Assembly (NCBI RefSeq): GCF_001595985.1
Contig: NZ_LOJJ01000003.1
Location: 186,001 to 250,000 of the forward strand
Reading direction: 5' to 3'
Source: Polynucleobacter sinensis
GTDB lineage: Bacteria > Pseudomonadota > Gammaproteobacteria > Burkholderiales > Burkholderiaceae
DNA: 64,000 bases
The notes beneath the pieces were generated by a model. The model worked only from the letters and a program-made list of their open reading frames with translations. It was not told the origin of the DNA and made no database searches. Shown here piece by piece: positions 53,781-63,998 of this stretch. A program made the position numbers and the translations under genes. Numbering within the stretch: the stretch's first letter is position 1; each line of letters begins with the position of its first letter.

Positions 53781-54494
53781 TTAGATTGAAGCCTTTAAAG
53801 CGCCAACTAATTCGGCTTGTGCGTTATCGGCTAACTCTTGCTCTCGCTCAATCTCACGCATTCGCTTGGAGTCCATAAATGCCTTTAATCCATTTTGATA
53901 AGCCCTCATGAATGAGACAACGGATGAGCTATAAATATCGTCCAAGTTTTTTCGCTCTTTAAGAAGTTCATGAGCATGCTGTCCGAAGTAAATGCTGAAA
54001 TGGGATTCTTTCTCTCCTTCGGCCAATCCTGAAAGAAAAGCGGGGGCTTCATAGATTGCACCTAAGACTGATGATTCATTCTTTTTAACCAAGTCGAGCA
54101 TTTTGTTTGTCCTATGCTCGGATGACATTTCCTTAAGAGATCTGCGGATTTCATCCCCAAAATTTGAGGGTGCCGATAAACCTGTAGAGCGCAAAATCTC
54201 ATTTTCTACTTGCAAGTAATAGGATCGATAGAACTCAAAGAGTTGATCGTTATCTTTTTGCCATTTTTGTAGAAGCATATTTGCTTGATTGCTGACACGC
54301 AGAAAGTGGGATTCTGGCGTCTCTCGTGGTGATTTAAGCTCTGCTGATTTGGCTAGTGCATCGAATAGGCTGGTTAGGTTATTGACCTTGGCTCGGATAC
54401 CCTGAGCGCCTTGCCGATTTGTATAGCCTTCTAAATTGCTGTCAATGCGGTTAGCAATGAATTTTAATGCTCCGGTTTTGTGATTAACTACCAT
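53781..54494 (-). CDS. Helical hypothetical protein, element-encoded
   Basis: A 237-residue protein that is almost entirely helical by composition, with charged and Gln-rich stretches (KWQKDNDQLFEFYRSYYLQV) and a C-terminal coiled-coil-like region (MREIEREQELADNAQAELVG). No signal peptide. GGAGAAGTAAAC precedes the ATG. Its leader contains the 9-bp repeats at 54594-54629. No family recognised. Confidence 0.6.
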   Translation of the reverse strand: MVVNHKTGALKFIANRIDSNLEGYTNRQGAQGIRAKVNNLTSLFDALAKSAELKSPRETPESHFLRVSNQANMLLQKWQKDNDQLFEFYRSYYLQVENEILRSTGLSAPSNFGDEIRRSLKEMSSEHRTNKMLDLVKKNESSVLGAIYEAPAFLSGLAEGEKESHFSIYFGQHAHELLKERKNLDDIYSSSVVSFMRAYQNGLKAFMDSKRMREIEREQELADNAQAELVGALKASI

Positions 54495-54593
54495 GTTTAC
54501 TTCTCCTGTATAAATTTGACTTCCGAAAATATTGCCGTAAGACTTGTAAAGTTTGTTTTGACTCTGTTCCCCCGTTAAGTATTAATGTATGTA

Positions 54594-54629
54594 AAGTAAG
54601 CAAAGTATGAAAAGTTTGTTAAGTACGCA
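54594..54629. repeat. Four tandem 9-bp iteron-like repeats
   Basis: Four consecutive units fit AAGTNNGNN with no spacing: AAGTAAGCA, AAGTATGAA, AAGTTTGTT and AAGTACGCA (54594-54629). A further exact copy of the third unit lies at 54549-54557. They sit just downstream of the RepA-like ATPase gene and in the leader of the 53781-54494 gene. They could be a replication-initiator site or an operator (inference). Confidence 0.5.
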
Positions 54630-54681
54630 TGGATATTGGCTTGCAGGGCGATCAAGTAGTGCTGATAAGTGATAAATGAAT

Positions 54682-55686
54682 TCATACTTCGCAACTTTGC
54701 AGGTGTGCGGAAGCCTCTGCACTTATCAATGAATATATGAGGCCGTTTTTGGGTGCTTTAGTTGCAATCCATAAAGGTGCATCCCCACTTGAGTAAGCTC
54801 TTAAGACCTTATCGATATTTCTTCGTGTGAAGCCATTTCCCATAGTCTTGGCTACTGCCTCTAACTCTGTAGGGGAGCGTTCTTTAATCATTAAGCTCTT
54901 TTTAATGAAGTTGATCATGGGCTGATCTTTTGCGAGTTGGTCAGAGAGAGCCTTTTTTAACTTTATGTCTTCATAGGGAATTATTTGAATTATTCGATCC
55001 TTGCCATTAATAGTGAAGGTTATATCTTTCACCTCGGCACGGCACTTATCCATATCAGTTGATACTCTTAGTCCCCCATCAATTTTTTCACTTACAAGGT
55101 AATACAGTTCATCCACATCATTGCGGATATCCCCAGTCCCCTCGAATACCAACTTTCCAGCGTTGTCCTGATGTTTATTTGTATGTCCGAGGCAAATAAC
55201 TGTGACTCCCTTCGCAGTTAAGGCTCTAAGGGTTTTTAGAAATCCCTTTACCTTATTCTTTCCAATTACATCCACAAACTTTTTAATTGTGTCAATCACA
55301 ATCACAAGGTAATTAAAATCCTCGTTGGATTTAGCCATCTCCTCTAAAATTTTGACCACACCCTCACTCGATAGATTGTTTAGGTCAGGGGCAATCAGTC
55401 TGTACCCATTTGCCATTGCATGATTGTGATAAAACTTTAAGTCAGGGGCTGAGGCATCTGCATTGATATACATAACCTCAAAACCTGCTCTAACCATCTC
55501 AGCCGAGGCGTGAATCGCAAATGCTGTTTTACCCGTATTGCCTGGCGCACAAATCATGATGAGATGACTCATGGGTATCAACCTCAAATAGCAATACCCT
55601 GTATCTTGAATATTTTTCATCATGGCGTCTGTGGTCTGTTGTTCATAGAATTTTTCTAGGATGCTCCGAGGCTCTGTATTTGACAT
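54682..55686 (-). CDS. RecA-fold ATPase, RepA/AAA_25-like
   Basis: A 334-residue P-loop ATPase. Walker A is APGNTGKTAF (about 47-56) and Walker B YLVIVIDTIKKF (Asp132), with a sensor-like CLGHTNKHQD (about 165-174). This architecture matches RepA-like hexameric helicases of plasmids and integrative elements (RSF1010 RepA/AAA_25). The C-terminal third (about 250-334) has a winged-helix feel (RSPTELEAVAKTMGNGFTRR). A replication role for the excised element is likely. A TTG three codons upstream is in frame. Confidence 0.8.
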   Translation of the reverse strand: MSNTEPRSILEKFYEQQTTDAMMKNIQDTGYCYLRLIPMSHLIMICAPGNTGKTAFAIHASAEMVRAGFEVMYINADASAPDLKFYHNHAMANGYRLIAPDLNNLSSEGVVKILEEMAKSNEDFNYLVIVIDTIKKFVDVIGKNKVKGFLKTLRALTAKGVTVICLGHTNKHQDNAGKLVFEGTGDIRNDVDELYYLVSEKIDGGLRVSTDMDKCRAEVKDITFTINGKDRIIQIIPYEDIKLKKALSDQLAKDQPMINFIKKSLMIKERSPTELEAVAKTMGNGFTRRNIDKVLRAYSSGDAPLWIATKAPKNGLIYSLISAEASAHLQSCEV

Positions 55687-55691
55687 GGTGA

Positions 55692-55910
55692 TCAATCGCC
55701 CTGTAAGGCTCTCTGACCTATGATCACGACTGCATTGTCAAATGCGAGCTCGTTCACCATAAGTTTTCGAGTTGGCCATGAGAGGGCATTCAATTCCATT
55801 AAGGTTTCCCTTTGTGTTCTTACAAACCACTCAAGCGATGCCTTTGACGGAAAAATATGACTCCTAGATTTTTGATAATCCTCCATACTGAGTAAGTTAT
55901 TTAATGCCAT
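55692..55910 (-). CDS. Small hypothetical protein upstream of the ATPase
   Basis: A 72-residue protein (starts MALNNLLSMEDYQKSRSHIF) with GAGGAAAG before the ATG. Its stop is 5 bp from the ATPase start, so the two are translated together. No clear HTH, although its position matches small regulators or excisionases in other elements. Function unknown. Confidence 0.6.
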   Translation of the reverse strand: MALNNLLSMEDYQKSRSHIFPSKASLEWFVRTQRETLMELNALSWPTRKLMVNELAFDNAVVIIGQRALQGD

Positions 55911-56024
55911 TTGCTTTCCTCATTTCTTCTCGTAGTTATTACTTCTTTTTCTGCTTACCATTTACCTGTTGACGGGCTTTTCCGAGCCTCATGTTGAGTT
56001 TCAATTAATTGAGTGATTTAGATG

Positions 56025-56050
56025 CTGAGGATTCTGATCAAAATTCTCAG
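56025..56050. promoter_or_regulatory. 26-bp imperfect palindrome in the ATPase operon leader
   Basis: The sequence from CTGAGGATTC to AAATTCTCAG is symmetrical around TGATCA, with 22 of 26 positions matching. It lies 115 bp upstream of the 55692-55910 gene and 15 bp from the terminator at 56065-56092, so it is placed to control the replication operon. The cognate protein is not known. Confidence 0.5.
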
Positions 56051-56064
56051 AGTTAATTTTTGGG

Positions 56065-56092
56065 TAATAAAAAACCGCCAATTAAGGCGGTT
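56065..56092 (-). terminator. Terminator after the integrase-56118 gene pair
   Basis: AACCGCC (56073-56079) and GGCGGTT (56086-56092) form a 7-bp stem with a 6-nt loop. On the minus strand the stem is followed by TTTTATTA. It lies 26 bp after the stop of the 56118-56771 gene and insulates the replication operon from integrase transcription. Confidence 0.82.
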
Positions 56093-56117
56093 GTATAGGT
56101 TGGATCTTAATATGACA

Positions 56118-56771
56118 TTAGTCTTTTAAGTAATAGACCCTTACAGGTTTCATTCGTTCAAACAAATCATGTTTTGGTGGATTCTTTGCATCGCCTAAAA
56201 GATATTTTCTTGGGGTGGTGGGATTCGGCATGGTATCTTGCCTGACCCATGCATTATTTTTTCCGTCACCCAATTTATTCCCATTTAAGTCTTTATATTC
56301 GGATAGAAATTTGAAGAAATGTTTTGGTGGATCAATTTCCTCAATTCGCAAGCTCTCACTTATAGCCCTATGTTCTTTGGCTAAAAAATTAGCTGTTATG
56401 TAGTAATCAGGCTTTCCCCCAGCTTCTTGATATTCTTTTAAAGCGATGGTCTCTCTGTGCATCCAGCCCTGAAGATGAGCCCAAATTGAAGGAAATCTTT
56501 TTTCATAAAGCTCATCCCACTCTCTAGGTGGGTTATCTGCCTCATATTTTTTGATCCTTTCACTTTGATTCTTTATAACCTCAACTTGGTACAAAAGAAA
56601 TGTCTTTAGGTGGGGATAATCAGCCTGTAGGCGCTTGCTTTCTTTAATTGCAGTAAGTAGGCTATCTTCAATATTATTGGGCGTTATGTTGGTCAAATTA
56701 ACTCCCAATTCCTCCAGCATATCTAAAAATAGGGCAGGGCAACCACTCTGTTCAAAATTTAGTACTCTCAT
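56118..56771 (-). CDS. Hypothetical protein cotranscribed with integrase
   Basis: A 217-residue protein of unknown family with helical N-terminal two thirds (LEELGVNLTNITPNNIEDSL, QVEVIKNQSERIKKYEAD). It has an aromatic middle (EKRFPSIWAHLQGWMHRE) and a Pro-rich C-terminus (MPNPTTPRKYLLGDAKNPPK). Its ATG follows the integrase stop by 9 bp with AGGAG between, so it is translated after integrase. A role in integration, excision or directionality is possible but not shown. Confidence 0.6.
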   Translation of the reverse strand: MRVLNFEQSGCPALFLDMLEELGVNLTNITPNNIEDSLLTAIKESKRLQADYPHLKTFLLYQVEVIKNQSERIKKYEADNPPREWDELYEKRFPSIWAHLQGWMHRETIALKEYQEAGGKPDYYITANFLAKEHRAISESLRIEEIDPPKHFFKFLSEYKDLNGNKLGDGKNNAWVRQDTMPNPTTPRKYLLGDAKNPPKHDLFERMKPVRVYYLKD

Positions 56772-56780
56772 AGTTGCTCC

Positions 56781-57800
56781 TTATCTAATTTCACCTAGAA
56801 CACGATTAATCAATTTCGTCTTGTGATCCGAACAGAGATGCGAATATCTCTTCGTCACATTAAGTTGCCTGTGACCCAAAACTTCGCCTATCTCCAATAA
56901 AGTACATCCGTTCTGAGCCAGCATCGAGGCGCATGTATGTCTGAGATCATGGAATCTAAAGTTTTTAATATTAGCCATCTTCAAGGTTTTATACCAAATA
57001 TCAACAAAACTAAAAGCTGAGTCTGGCCTTCTTTTTGAGGCAAATACCAACTCTTGTGGATTGCTTGTTTTGAATTTGTTTAGTTCATCAATCACTGAAG
57101 GTATTAAAGGAAGATTCTTTTTATCTCCGTTCTTGGTTTGATGAACAGAGGCGATTTGACGCTCAAAATCAATGTCGCCCCAGGTAAGCCTAAGAAGCTC
57201 TCCACGCCTTGCGCCTGTTGTTAGGGCAACCATCACAAGTAGATAGAGTTTGTCCCATGTAGAAGCTCTACAAGCGTTTAATAAGGCAGTGCGCTCACTC
57301 TCGCTTAAAAATCTAACAACCTCATTATTTTCAGGTCTTGATTCGATTCCCTTGCAAGGATTCTCATAGCCTTTAGGGGTGAGCCTTTTCTTAATGCACC
57401 AAGTGAATAGACCTCCAATAGAGGCGCTGTAGCGGTTGATTGTGGCAGGCGAGAGGGTCTTGCCCTTAGCCTTGTGAATATCCCTGCCATCAGCATCCTT
57501 GCCAGCATAAAAGCGACTCTTTTGGGTCTGTAATTCCTCTAGGGCAAAGAAAATATGGTCTTCATCGACTTCGGCAAGGGTGAGGTGACCTAGCTTTACG
57601 CTCCACCATTGCATACGCTGGCCTCTGCTGGTATCTCTACCTGCATAGCTTTGCATAAACAAATTAATTGCTTCTCTAATCGTGATTTGCCCAGTGCGTA
57701 GCATGCCCAAAGGCACGCTACTAGGGACTTCTAGACTACTTTGCGCTGTGCCGGAAAACACTAACGCTGTATTACCAACGGACTGAAAATTACTTTCCAT
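56781..57800 (-). CDS. Tyrosine recombinase (integrase)
   Basis: A 339-residue phage-type integrase. It has an N-terminal SAM-like core-binding domain (about 35-140). The catalytic domain has Arg198 (TTGARRGELLRL), Lys223, His284 and Arg287 (FHDLRHT), His310 (LGHR) and nucleophile Tyr319 (KRYSHL). AGGAG precedes ATG 57800; a start 13 codons earlier is also open. The gene begins 83 bp downstream of tRNA-Asn on the same strand, with no terminator between, so readthrough from the tRNA may drive it. Confidence 0.93.
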   Translation of the reverse strand: MESNFQSVGNTALVFSGTAQSSLEVPSSVPLGMLRTGQITIREAINLFMQSYAGRDTSRGQRMQWWSVKLGHLTLAEVDEDHIFFALEELQTQKSRFYAGKDADGRDIHKAKGKTLSPATINRYSASIGGLFTWCIKKRLTPKGYENPCKGIESRPENNEVVRFLSESERTALLNACRASTWDKLYLLVMVALTTGARRGELLRLTWGDIDFERQIASVHQTKNGDKKNLPLIPSVIDELNKFKTSNPQELVFASKRRPDSAFSFVDIWYKTLKMANIKNFRFHDLRHTCASMLAQNGCTLLEIGEVLGHRQLNVTKRYSHLCSDHKTKLINRVLGEIR

Positions 57801-57878
57801 TTTTAAGCTCCTGTTCCAATCTCCGTGAAATTCACCCACGGATTAAGTGGAAGCCTAAGAAATGCCCGCCAATATAGG

Positions 57879-57927
57879 TATTTGGCTCCTCGACCTGGGC
57901 TCGAACCAGGGACCTACGGATTAACAG
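57879..57927. repeat. Right attachment repeat within tRNA-Asn
   Basis: The 49 bases identical to 50124-50172, here forming the 3' part of the intact tRNA-Asn (from the anticodon loop to the CCA) plus 4 bases beyond. Identity stops in the anticodon region, consistent with strand exchange there. Confidence 0.93.
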
Positions 57928-57958
57928 TCCGGCGCTCTACCGACTGAGCTATCGAGGA
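57883..57958 (-). tRNA. tRNA-Asn (anticodon GTT)
   Basis: A 76-nt cloverleaf on the minus strand. The acceptor is TCCTCGA/TCGAGGA and the anticodon loop CTGTTAA gives anticodon GTT. The T-arm is CCTGG-TTCGAGC-CCAGG, with encoded CCA. Its 3' half is the element's att sequence, so integration regenerates a complete tRNA. It lies 21 bp from the divergent thiD start. Confidence 0.96.
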
Positions 57959-57979
57959 ATAAGCCGATATTATAGCAAG

Positions 57980-58864
57980 ATGAAATCACCTACTCCAACT
58001 TCTATACAGATCCCTAGAGTATTGACCATTGCCGGCTCGGATAGCGGGGGCGGGGCAGGCTTACAGGCGGACCTCAAGGTCATTACCGCCCTTGGTGGGT
58101 ATGGGATGTCAGTCATTACAGCAATTACCGCCCAAAACACCTTGGGGGTTAGCCGTATTCAGGATATTGACCTTGATGTCGTTGAAGCTCAGATAGACGC
58201 GGTATTTCTAGATATTGGGGTTGATATTGTCAAAATAGGGATGCTGGCCAGTCCAGAAATTGTACGTACTGTGGCGAGGGCTCTAAAGCGCCATGGAGCA
58301 AAGCAAATCATCTTAGACCCTGTTTTAAGGGCAACGTCAGGCGCTAGCTTGGGCGGCGACGATACAGCTCAAGCCATGATTGCGGAGCTGTTTCCGATGG
58401 CAAGCCTGATAACTCCGAATCTTGAGGAGGCATCTCTATTATTAGGTCGAGATATTACAGGTCCCAATGATTTCAAGTTAGCCGCAGAAGAGTTGCTGGA
58501 TATGGGGCCTCAGGCCGTACTGATTAAGGGTGGGCATCTAGACTCATCTCATACTCAATTAACGGATTTCCTCATGTGGCGCACCATTGAGGATGGTCTT
58601 GAAGTAGTTCAGTCAAAAGAATTTAAACACTATCGCGTGAATACTCCCAATACTCATGGGACGGGTTGTTCATTGGCCTCTGCGATTGCTACTTATTTGG
58701 CCGATGGTCATGATCTGCCGCATTCAGTTGCTAAAGCCATCTCTTTTGTGGAAGCCGGATTGGAGGCGGGACGTTTTTTAAGTATTGGGGAAGGTCCTGG
58801 ACCCTTATGGCATATGCATGAGTTTTATAAAACTGCATTACCTGATGAAGGCGGCAAATACTGA
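57980..58864 (+). CDS. thiD: Hydroxymethylpyrimidine/phosphomethylpyrimidine kinase
   Basis: A 294-residue ribokinase-fold enzyme giving HMP diphosphate for thiamine. Its segments are [17 protein letters not shown] (about 16-32), [12 protein letters not shown] (about 141-152) and [15 protein letters not shown] (about 226-240), the last an anion-hole motif. It starts 21 bp from tRNA-Asn and converges with the thiE end of the thiazole operon, grouping the branch steps together. Confidence 0.94.
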   Translation: MKSPTPTSIQIPRVLTIAGSDSGGGAGLQADLKVITALGGYGMSVITAITAQNTLGVSRIQDIDLDVVEAQIDAVFLDIGVDIVKIGMLASPEIVRTVARALKRHGAKQIILDPVLRATSGASLGGDDTAQAMIAELFPMASLITPNLEEASLLLGRDITGPNDFKLAAEELLDMGPQAVLIKGGHLDSSHTQLTDFLMWRTIEDGLEVVQSKEFKHYRVNTPNTHGTGCSLASAIATYLADGHDLPHSVAKAISFVEAGLEAGRFLSIGEGPGPLWHMHEFYKTALPDEGGKY

Positions 58865-58889
58865 GCACGTCATCAATGAATACTTCTAC

Positions 58890-59816
58890 TTAGGTCTTCA
58901 TTAACTCTTGTAAGCGTTTCACTGCCGCCTTGGGGTCGCTTGCGCCATTGATTGCCCTGACAACAGCAACGGATCCAACACCGCTTTGCGCAACCGCATG
59001 AATGCTCTCTTCGTTGATCCCACCAATTGCCACCAAGGAGTAGTGACTCATTAATTTTGCGTACTGATATAAGCGCCCTAAACCCTGAGGCGCAGTCGCC
59101 ATCTTCTTGAGGTTCGTAGGGAAAATAGCGCCCATAGCGATATAGCTAGGGCAGAAGCGATCTGCATAAACCATTTCTGCATAGCCATGAGTGCTGAGAC
59201 CTAAGCGCATACCAGCGGATCGAATGGCATCTAAATCAGCGAGCTCTAAATCTTCTTGCCCCAGATGAACACCATATGCCTCAGCCTCGATGGCTTCTTG
59301 CCAAAAGTCATTAATGAAGAGCAGAGTCTTACTACCTTTAACCGCTTCAACCGATTGGGCAATTTGTTGTCGAATTAATTGTTGATCATCCGACTTCAAG
59401 CGCAGTTGCACTGTCGGAACTTCAGCCTCTACCATACGTTTTACCCAATCAGCATCGGGCATGACAGCATAAAGTCCCAGTCGTTTTGGGCAAGAGGGGA
59501 AGGCCTGGGGATTCATATCCCGAGTCCATGGGAGTAGATCAAAATACTCAGGTCTAGAGGGCCATTTCAATGGAGAGAAGCCGCCATCTTGATGAACCAT
59601 GCGTGACCAAGCTTTGCCAAGTACTTTGGCATCAGCCTCTATAAACCCCATTTGAATAGCGGCGACCATACCAGCTAGTTCGTAATGATCCGAGGCATGC
59701 TCGTTATCAATCATCGGCGGTGGTGATGTGAGGCTAAATTTAGGAATGGGGATGCACAAGTCATCCTTGCGATGAGCTGCAATAATTTGATCTGCTAGAT
59801 CGCGCACTAAGCTCAT
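58890..59816 (-). CDS. thiE: Thiamine phosphate synthase with N-terminal extension
   Basis: A 308-residue protein. The ThiE TIM barrel covers about residues 110-305 (LGLYAVMPDADWVKRMVEAE, then LRLKSDDQQLIRQQI; YGVHLGQEDLELADL and GLSTHG later). The first roughly 110 residues (DNEHASDHYELAGMVAAIQM, then IEADAKVLGKAWSRM) have no counterpart in the typical 210-residue ThiE. ThiE joins HMP-PP with thiazole phosphate. It is the last gene of the thiC-O-S-G-E operon, 12 bp after thiG. Confidence 0.88.
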   Translation of the reverse strand: MSLVRDLADQIIAAHRKDDLCIPIPKFSLTSPPPMIDNEHASDHYELAGMVAAIQMGFIEADAKVLGKAWSRMVHQDGGFSPLKWPSRPEYFDLLPWTRDMNPQAFPSCPKRLGLYAVMPDADWVKRMVEAEVPTVQLRLKSDDQQLIRQQIAQSVEAVKGSKTLLFINDFWQEAIEAEAYGVHLGQEDLELADLDAIRSAGMRLGLSTHGYAEMVYADRFCPSYIAMGAIFPTNLKKMATAPQGLGRLYQYAKLMSHYSLVAIGGINEESIHAVAQSGVGSVAVVRAINGASDPKAAVKRLQELMKT

Positions 59817-59828
59817 CGATATTCTTCT

Positions 59829-60647
59829 TTAACTCTGATGCCAGAAGGGGGTGCCAACCAAGGGAGTGCTTGCTTGTGCAGAATCTTGGGCCTGCATTGC
59901 TCCTGATTGATAGGCGGTGCGGCCAGCTTCCACAGCCATAGCAAAAGCTTTAGCCATAGCTACAGGATCATCAGCAAGGGCAACCGCAGTGTTCAGAAGA
60001 ACGCCATCAAACCCCCATTCCATAACTGTACAAGCATGTGAAGGTAGTCCCAATCCAGCATCCACTAATAAGGGCACATTTAAACGATCGCGAAGTAATT
60101 GCAAGGCATAGGGATTTAAAGGGCCCCTGCCAGTCCCGATGGGGGCAGCCCAGGGCATCACCGCTTGGCAACCAACATCAACTAAACGTTGGCACAAGAT
60201 GAGGTCTTCGGTGCAATAGGGCAGCACTTTAAAGCCATCTTTAATTAAGGATTCTGCTGTAGAGGCTAAGCGCAAAACATCTGGTTGCAAAGTGTAGTCA
60301 TCGCCAATGAGTTCAAGCTTGATCCAGTTGGTTTCAAATACTTCTCTAGCCATTTGTGCCGTCGTGATTGCTTCTTGAGGGCTGTGACATCCAGCGGTAT
60401 TGGGCAGCACGGGAACGGCCATCTTTTTGAGTAAATCCCAAAATCCAGAGTGTGCCTCTGTAATCGATGTGCCTTGCCTGCGAAGGCTGACTGTAATCAT
60501 TCCGGGATTTGAAACCGCTACGGCATTTTCTAATACCTGTGGAGAAGGATAGCGCGATGTCCCCAGTAGGAGGCGGCTCGCAAACGTTTCTCCATAGAGA
60601 ACTAATGGGTCTGCAGTATTGAGTGAATAAGGTAAAGGTGCTGTCAT
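59829..60647 (-). CDS. thiG: Thiazole synthase
   Basis: A 272-residue TIM-barrel enzyme that builds the thiazole ring from DXP, ThiS-thiocarboxylate and dehydroglycine. [20 protein letters not shown] near the N-terminus and [16 protein letters not shown], containing the Schiff-base lysine, are typical, with [20 protein letters not shown] and [18 protein letters not shown] later. It lies 27 bp after thiS. The C-terminal extension (about 255-272) is short and variable. Confidence 0.95.
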   Translation of the reverse strand: MTAPLPYSLNTADPLVLYGETFASRLLLGTSRYPSPQVLENAVAVSNPGMITVSLRRQGTSITEAHSGFWDLLKKMAVPVLPNTAGCHSPQEAITTAQMAREVFETNWIKLELIGDDYTLQPDVLRLASTAESLIKDGFKVLPYCTEDLILCQRLVDVGCQAVMPWAAPIGTGRGPLNPYALQLLRDRLNVPLLVDAGLGLPSHACTVMEWGFDGVLLNTAVALADDPVAMAKAFAMAVEAGRTAYQSGAMQAQDSAQASTPLVGTPFWHQS

Positions 60648-60674
60648 GAATATTTATCTTGTTCTGTACTTGGC

Positions 60675-60872
60675 TTAGCCACCTGTTACCGGCGCAATCA
60701 CTTCCATTTCATCACCGTCACGCAAGATCTCGTCAGCATGTTGAGTTTTAGGAACGAATTGGTAATTAATCGCTACGGCGTAGGGTGGTTTAGCATCAAT
60801 CATCAAGAGCACATCATCAATGGTGCTATTTTCAGGGACATCTCTCGGGATTTGATTGACCATTATGCGCAT
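60675..60872 (-). CDS. thiS: Sulfur carrier protein ThiS
   Basis: A 65-residue ubiquitin-fold sulfur carrier ending in the required VTGG terminus, which is thiocarboxylated by ThiF and donates sulfur to ThiG. The start MRIMVNQIPRDVPENST overlaps the thiO stop by 10 bp; an alternative start at 60863 gives a 1-bp overlap but trims the first beta strand. No thiF is visible in the window. Confidence 0.93.
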   Translation of the reverse strand: MRIMVNQIPRDVPENSTIDDVLLMIDAKPPYAVAINYQFVPKTQHADEILRDGDEMEVIAPVTGG

Positions 60873-62011
60873 AAGCTAAGCTCGCTCAGATCTTTAGCAA
60901 AACCAACATGTAGACCAAGATCATTTGCAGTGGCGCTTTGGCCACTAGCAAGAAGTTCTAATGCGCAATCTAATATCGCTGGTGAAATCATAAAGCCATG
61001 GCGATAGAGGCCATTGATGGTCATCAATCCGGTTTTACCAGCTTGATGTTGGATGGTGATCTCGGGAAGATTGTCTTTGAGAGTAGGGCGACATTGGGTG
61101 GCCATTTCTAAGATGCGAGCCTCAGCAAAGCCGCTATGCACGGTATAAACCGCACTTAACAGTTCCATTGCTGAGCGTACGCTGATAGGGGAGAGATCCT
61201 CTGACTCAATCTCGGTTGCACCTACAACATAAACATCATCTTCTTTTGGGGCAATATAAATCGGATAGCGCGGATGAATTAAACGGGTAGGACGACGTAG
61301 CTTTACCTCTGGAGCATGAAGGCGAATGACTTCACCCCGCACGCCACGCAAATTGCTTAAAGCGTCTTTGGCACCTAAGCCACGACAATCGATTACCCAA
61401 TCAAATTTTTGTAGCTCTTTGCCATTAGTGTTGCGCAAGATCTCTGGTTCAACTGCCTCATTCCAGTGGCACGGTACTCTCATTAAATGTAATTCAACCT
61501 GTAAAGCTTCTAACAATTGGCGGTTATCCAATTGACCCTCATTGGGAAGATAGAGCCCCTGTGTAAAGCGATCTGCTAGTGCAGGCTCGATTTCACTAAG
61601 TGTTTGCTTATCTAAGCGTTGCGGGGAAGGTAGCGATATGTTGAGGGCGCTATTGTGCTCTAAATGCGATGTGAAACGTTCGGCATTGGCGGCATCTTGG
61701 CGATGCCACAAAATGAGGGTGCCATCCTGTTGAAAATAGACGGGTTTAGCTAATTCATCAATCAGTTGCTTCCAGCGTGGCAAACTATATACACCCATGC
61801 GTACGACATTACTTTCAGTGATGGCGGATTCTGCTAAGGGGGCTAGCATTGCAGCAGCAATTCGGGCTGGAGAGCCTAAACCATCGGGCCCTGATTTTTC
61901 AAATACAGTGACCTCAGCGCCACGTTTGGCAAGCGAAACCGCAAGCAACCGACCTATCAGGCCGGCGCCAACGATTGCGTATTTCTGACCTGCAAACACG
62001 GGGCTCTTCAC
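60863..62011 (-). CDS. thiO: FAD-dependent glycine oxidase
   Basis: A flavoprotein of about 382 residues that oxidises glycine to iminoacetate for thiazole synthesis. The FAD motif is YAIVGAGLIGRLLAVSLAKR (about 10-29), the C-terminal substrate domain includes ATQCRPTLKDNLPEI, and GLYRHGFMISPAI is typical of ThiO. GTG 62011, 17 bp after thiC, gives the usual N-terminus; a longer frame runs back into thiC. Use of an oxidase rather than ThiH marks an aerobic route. Confidence 0.88.
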   Translation of the reverse strand: MKSPVFAGQKYAIVGAGLIGRLLAVSLAKRGAEVTVFEKSGPDGLGSPARIAAAMLAPLAESAITESNVVRMGVYSLPRWKQLIDELAKPVYFQQDGTLILWHRQDAANAERFTSHLEHNSALNISLPSPQRLDKQTLSEIEPALADRFTQGLYLPNEGQLDNRQLLEALQVELHLMRVPCHWNEAVEPEILRNTNGKELQKFDWVIDCRGLGAKDALSNLRGVRGEVIRLHAPEVKLRRPTRLIHPRYPIYIAPKEDDVYVVGATEIESEDLSPISVRSAMELLSAVYTVHSGFAEARILEMATQCRPTLKDNLPEITIQHQAGKTGLMTINGLYRHGFMISPAILDCALELLASGQSATANDLGLHVGFAKDLSELSLCA

Positions 62012-62027
62012 TAAATCAAATGGTTGA

Positions 62028-63998
<1,971 letters not shown>

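Larger units (their letters stand above)
50124..57927. mobile_element. Integrative element in tRNA-Asn
   Basis: The element is bounded by 49-bp perfect direct repeats (50124-50172 and 57879-57927) corresponding to the 3' part of tRNA-Asn plus a few following bases. One repeat-to-repeat unit is 7,755 bp. It carries a tyrosine integrase next to the intact tRNA, a RepA-like ATPase, seven small or unknown genes and a nuclease cargo operon with an XRE regulator. No phage structural, portal, terminase-large or conjugation genes are recognisable, so it is best described as a small integrative element or phage-satellite-like island. Confidence 0.9.

Noticed and set aside
56296-56305. Third copy of the TATCCGAATA core (reverse orientation)
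   Set aside because: It lies inside the coding sequence of the 56118-56771 gene far from any promoter and is a 10-mer only; chance is likely.
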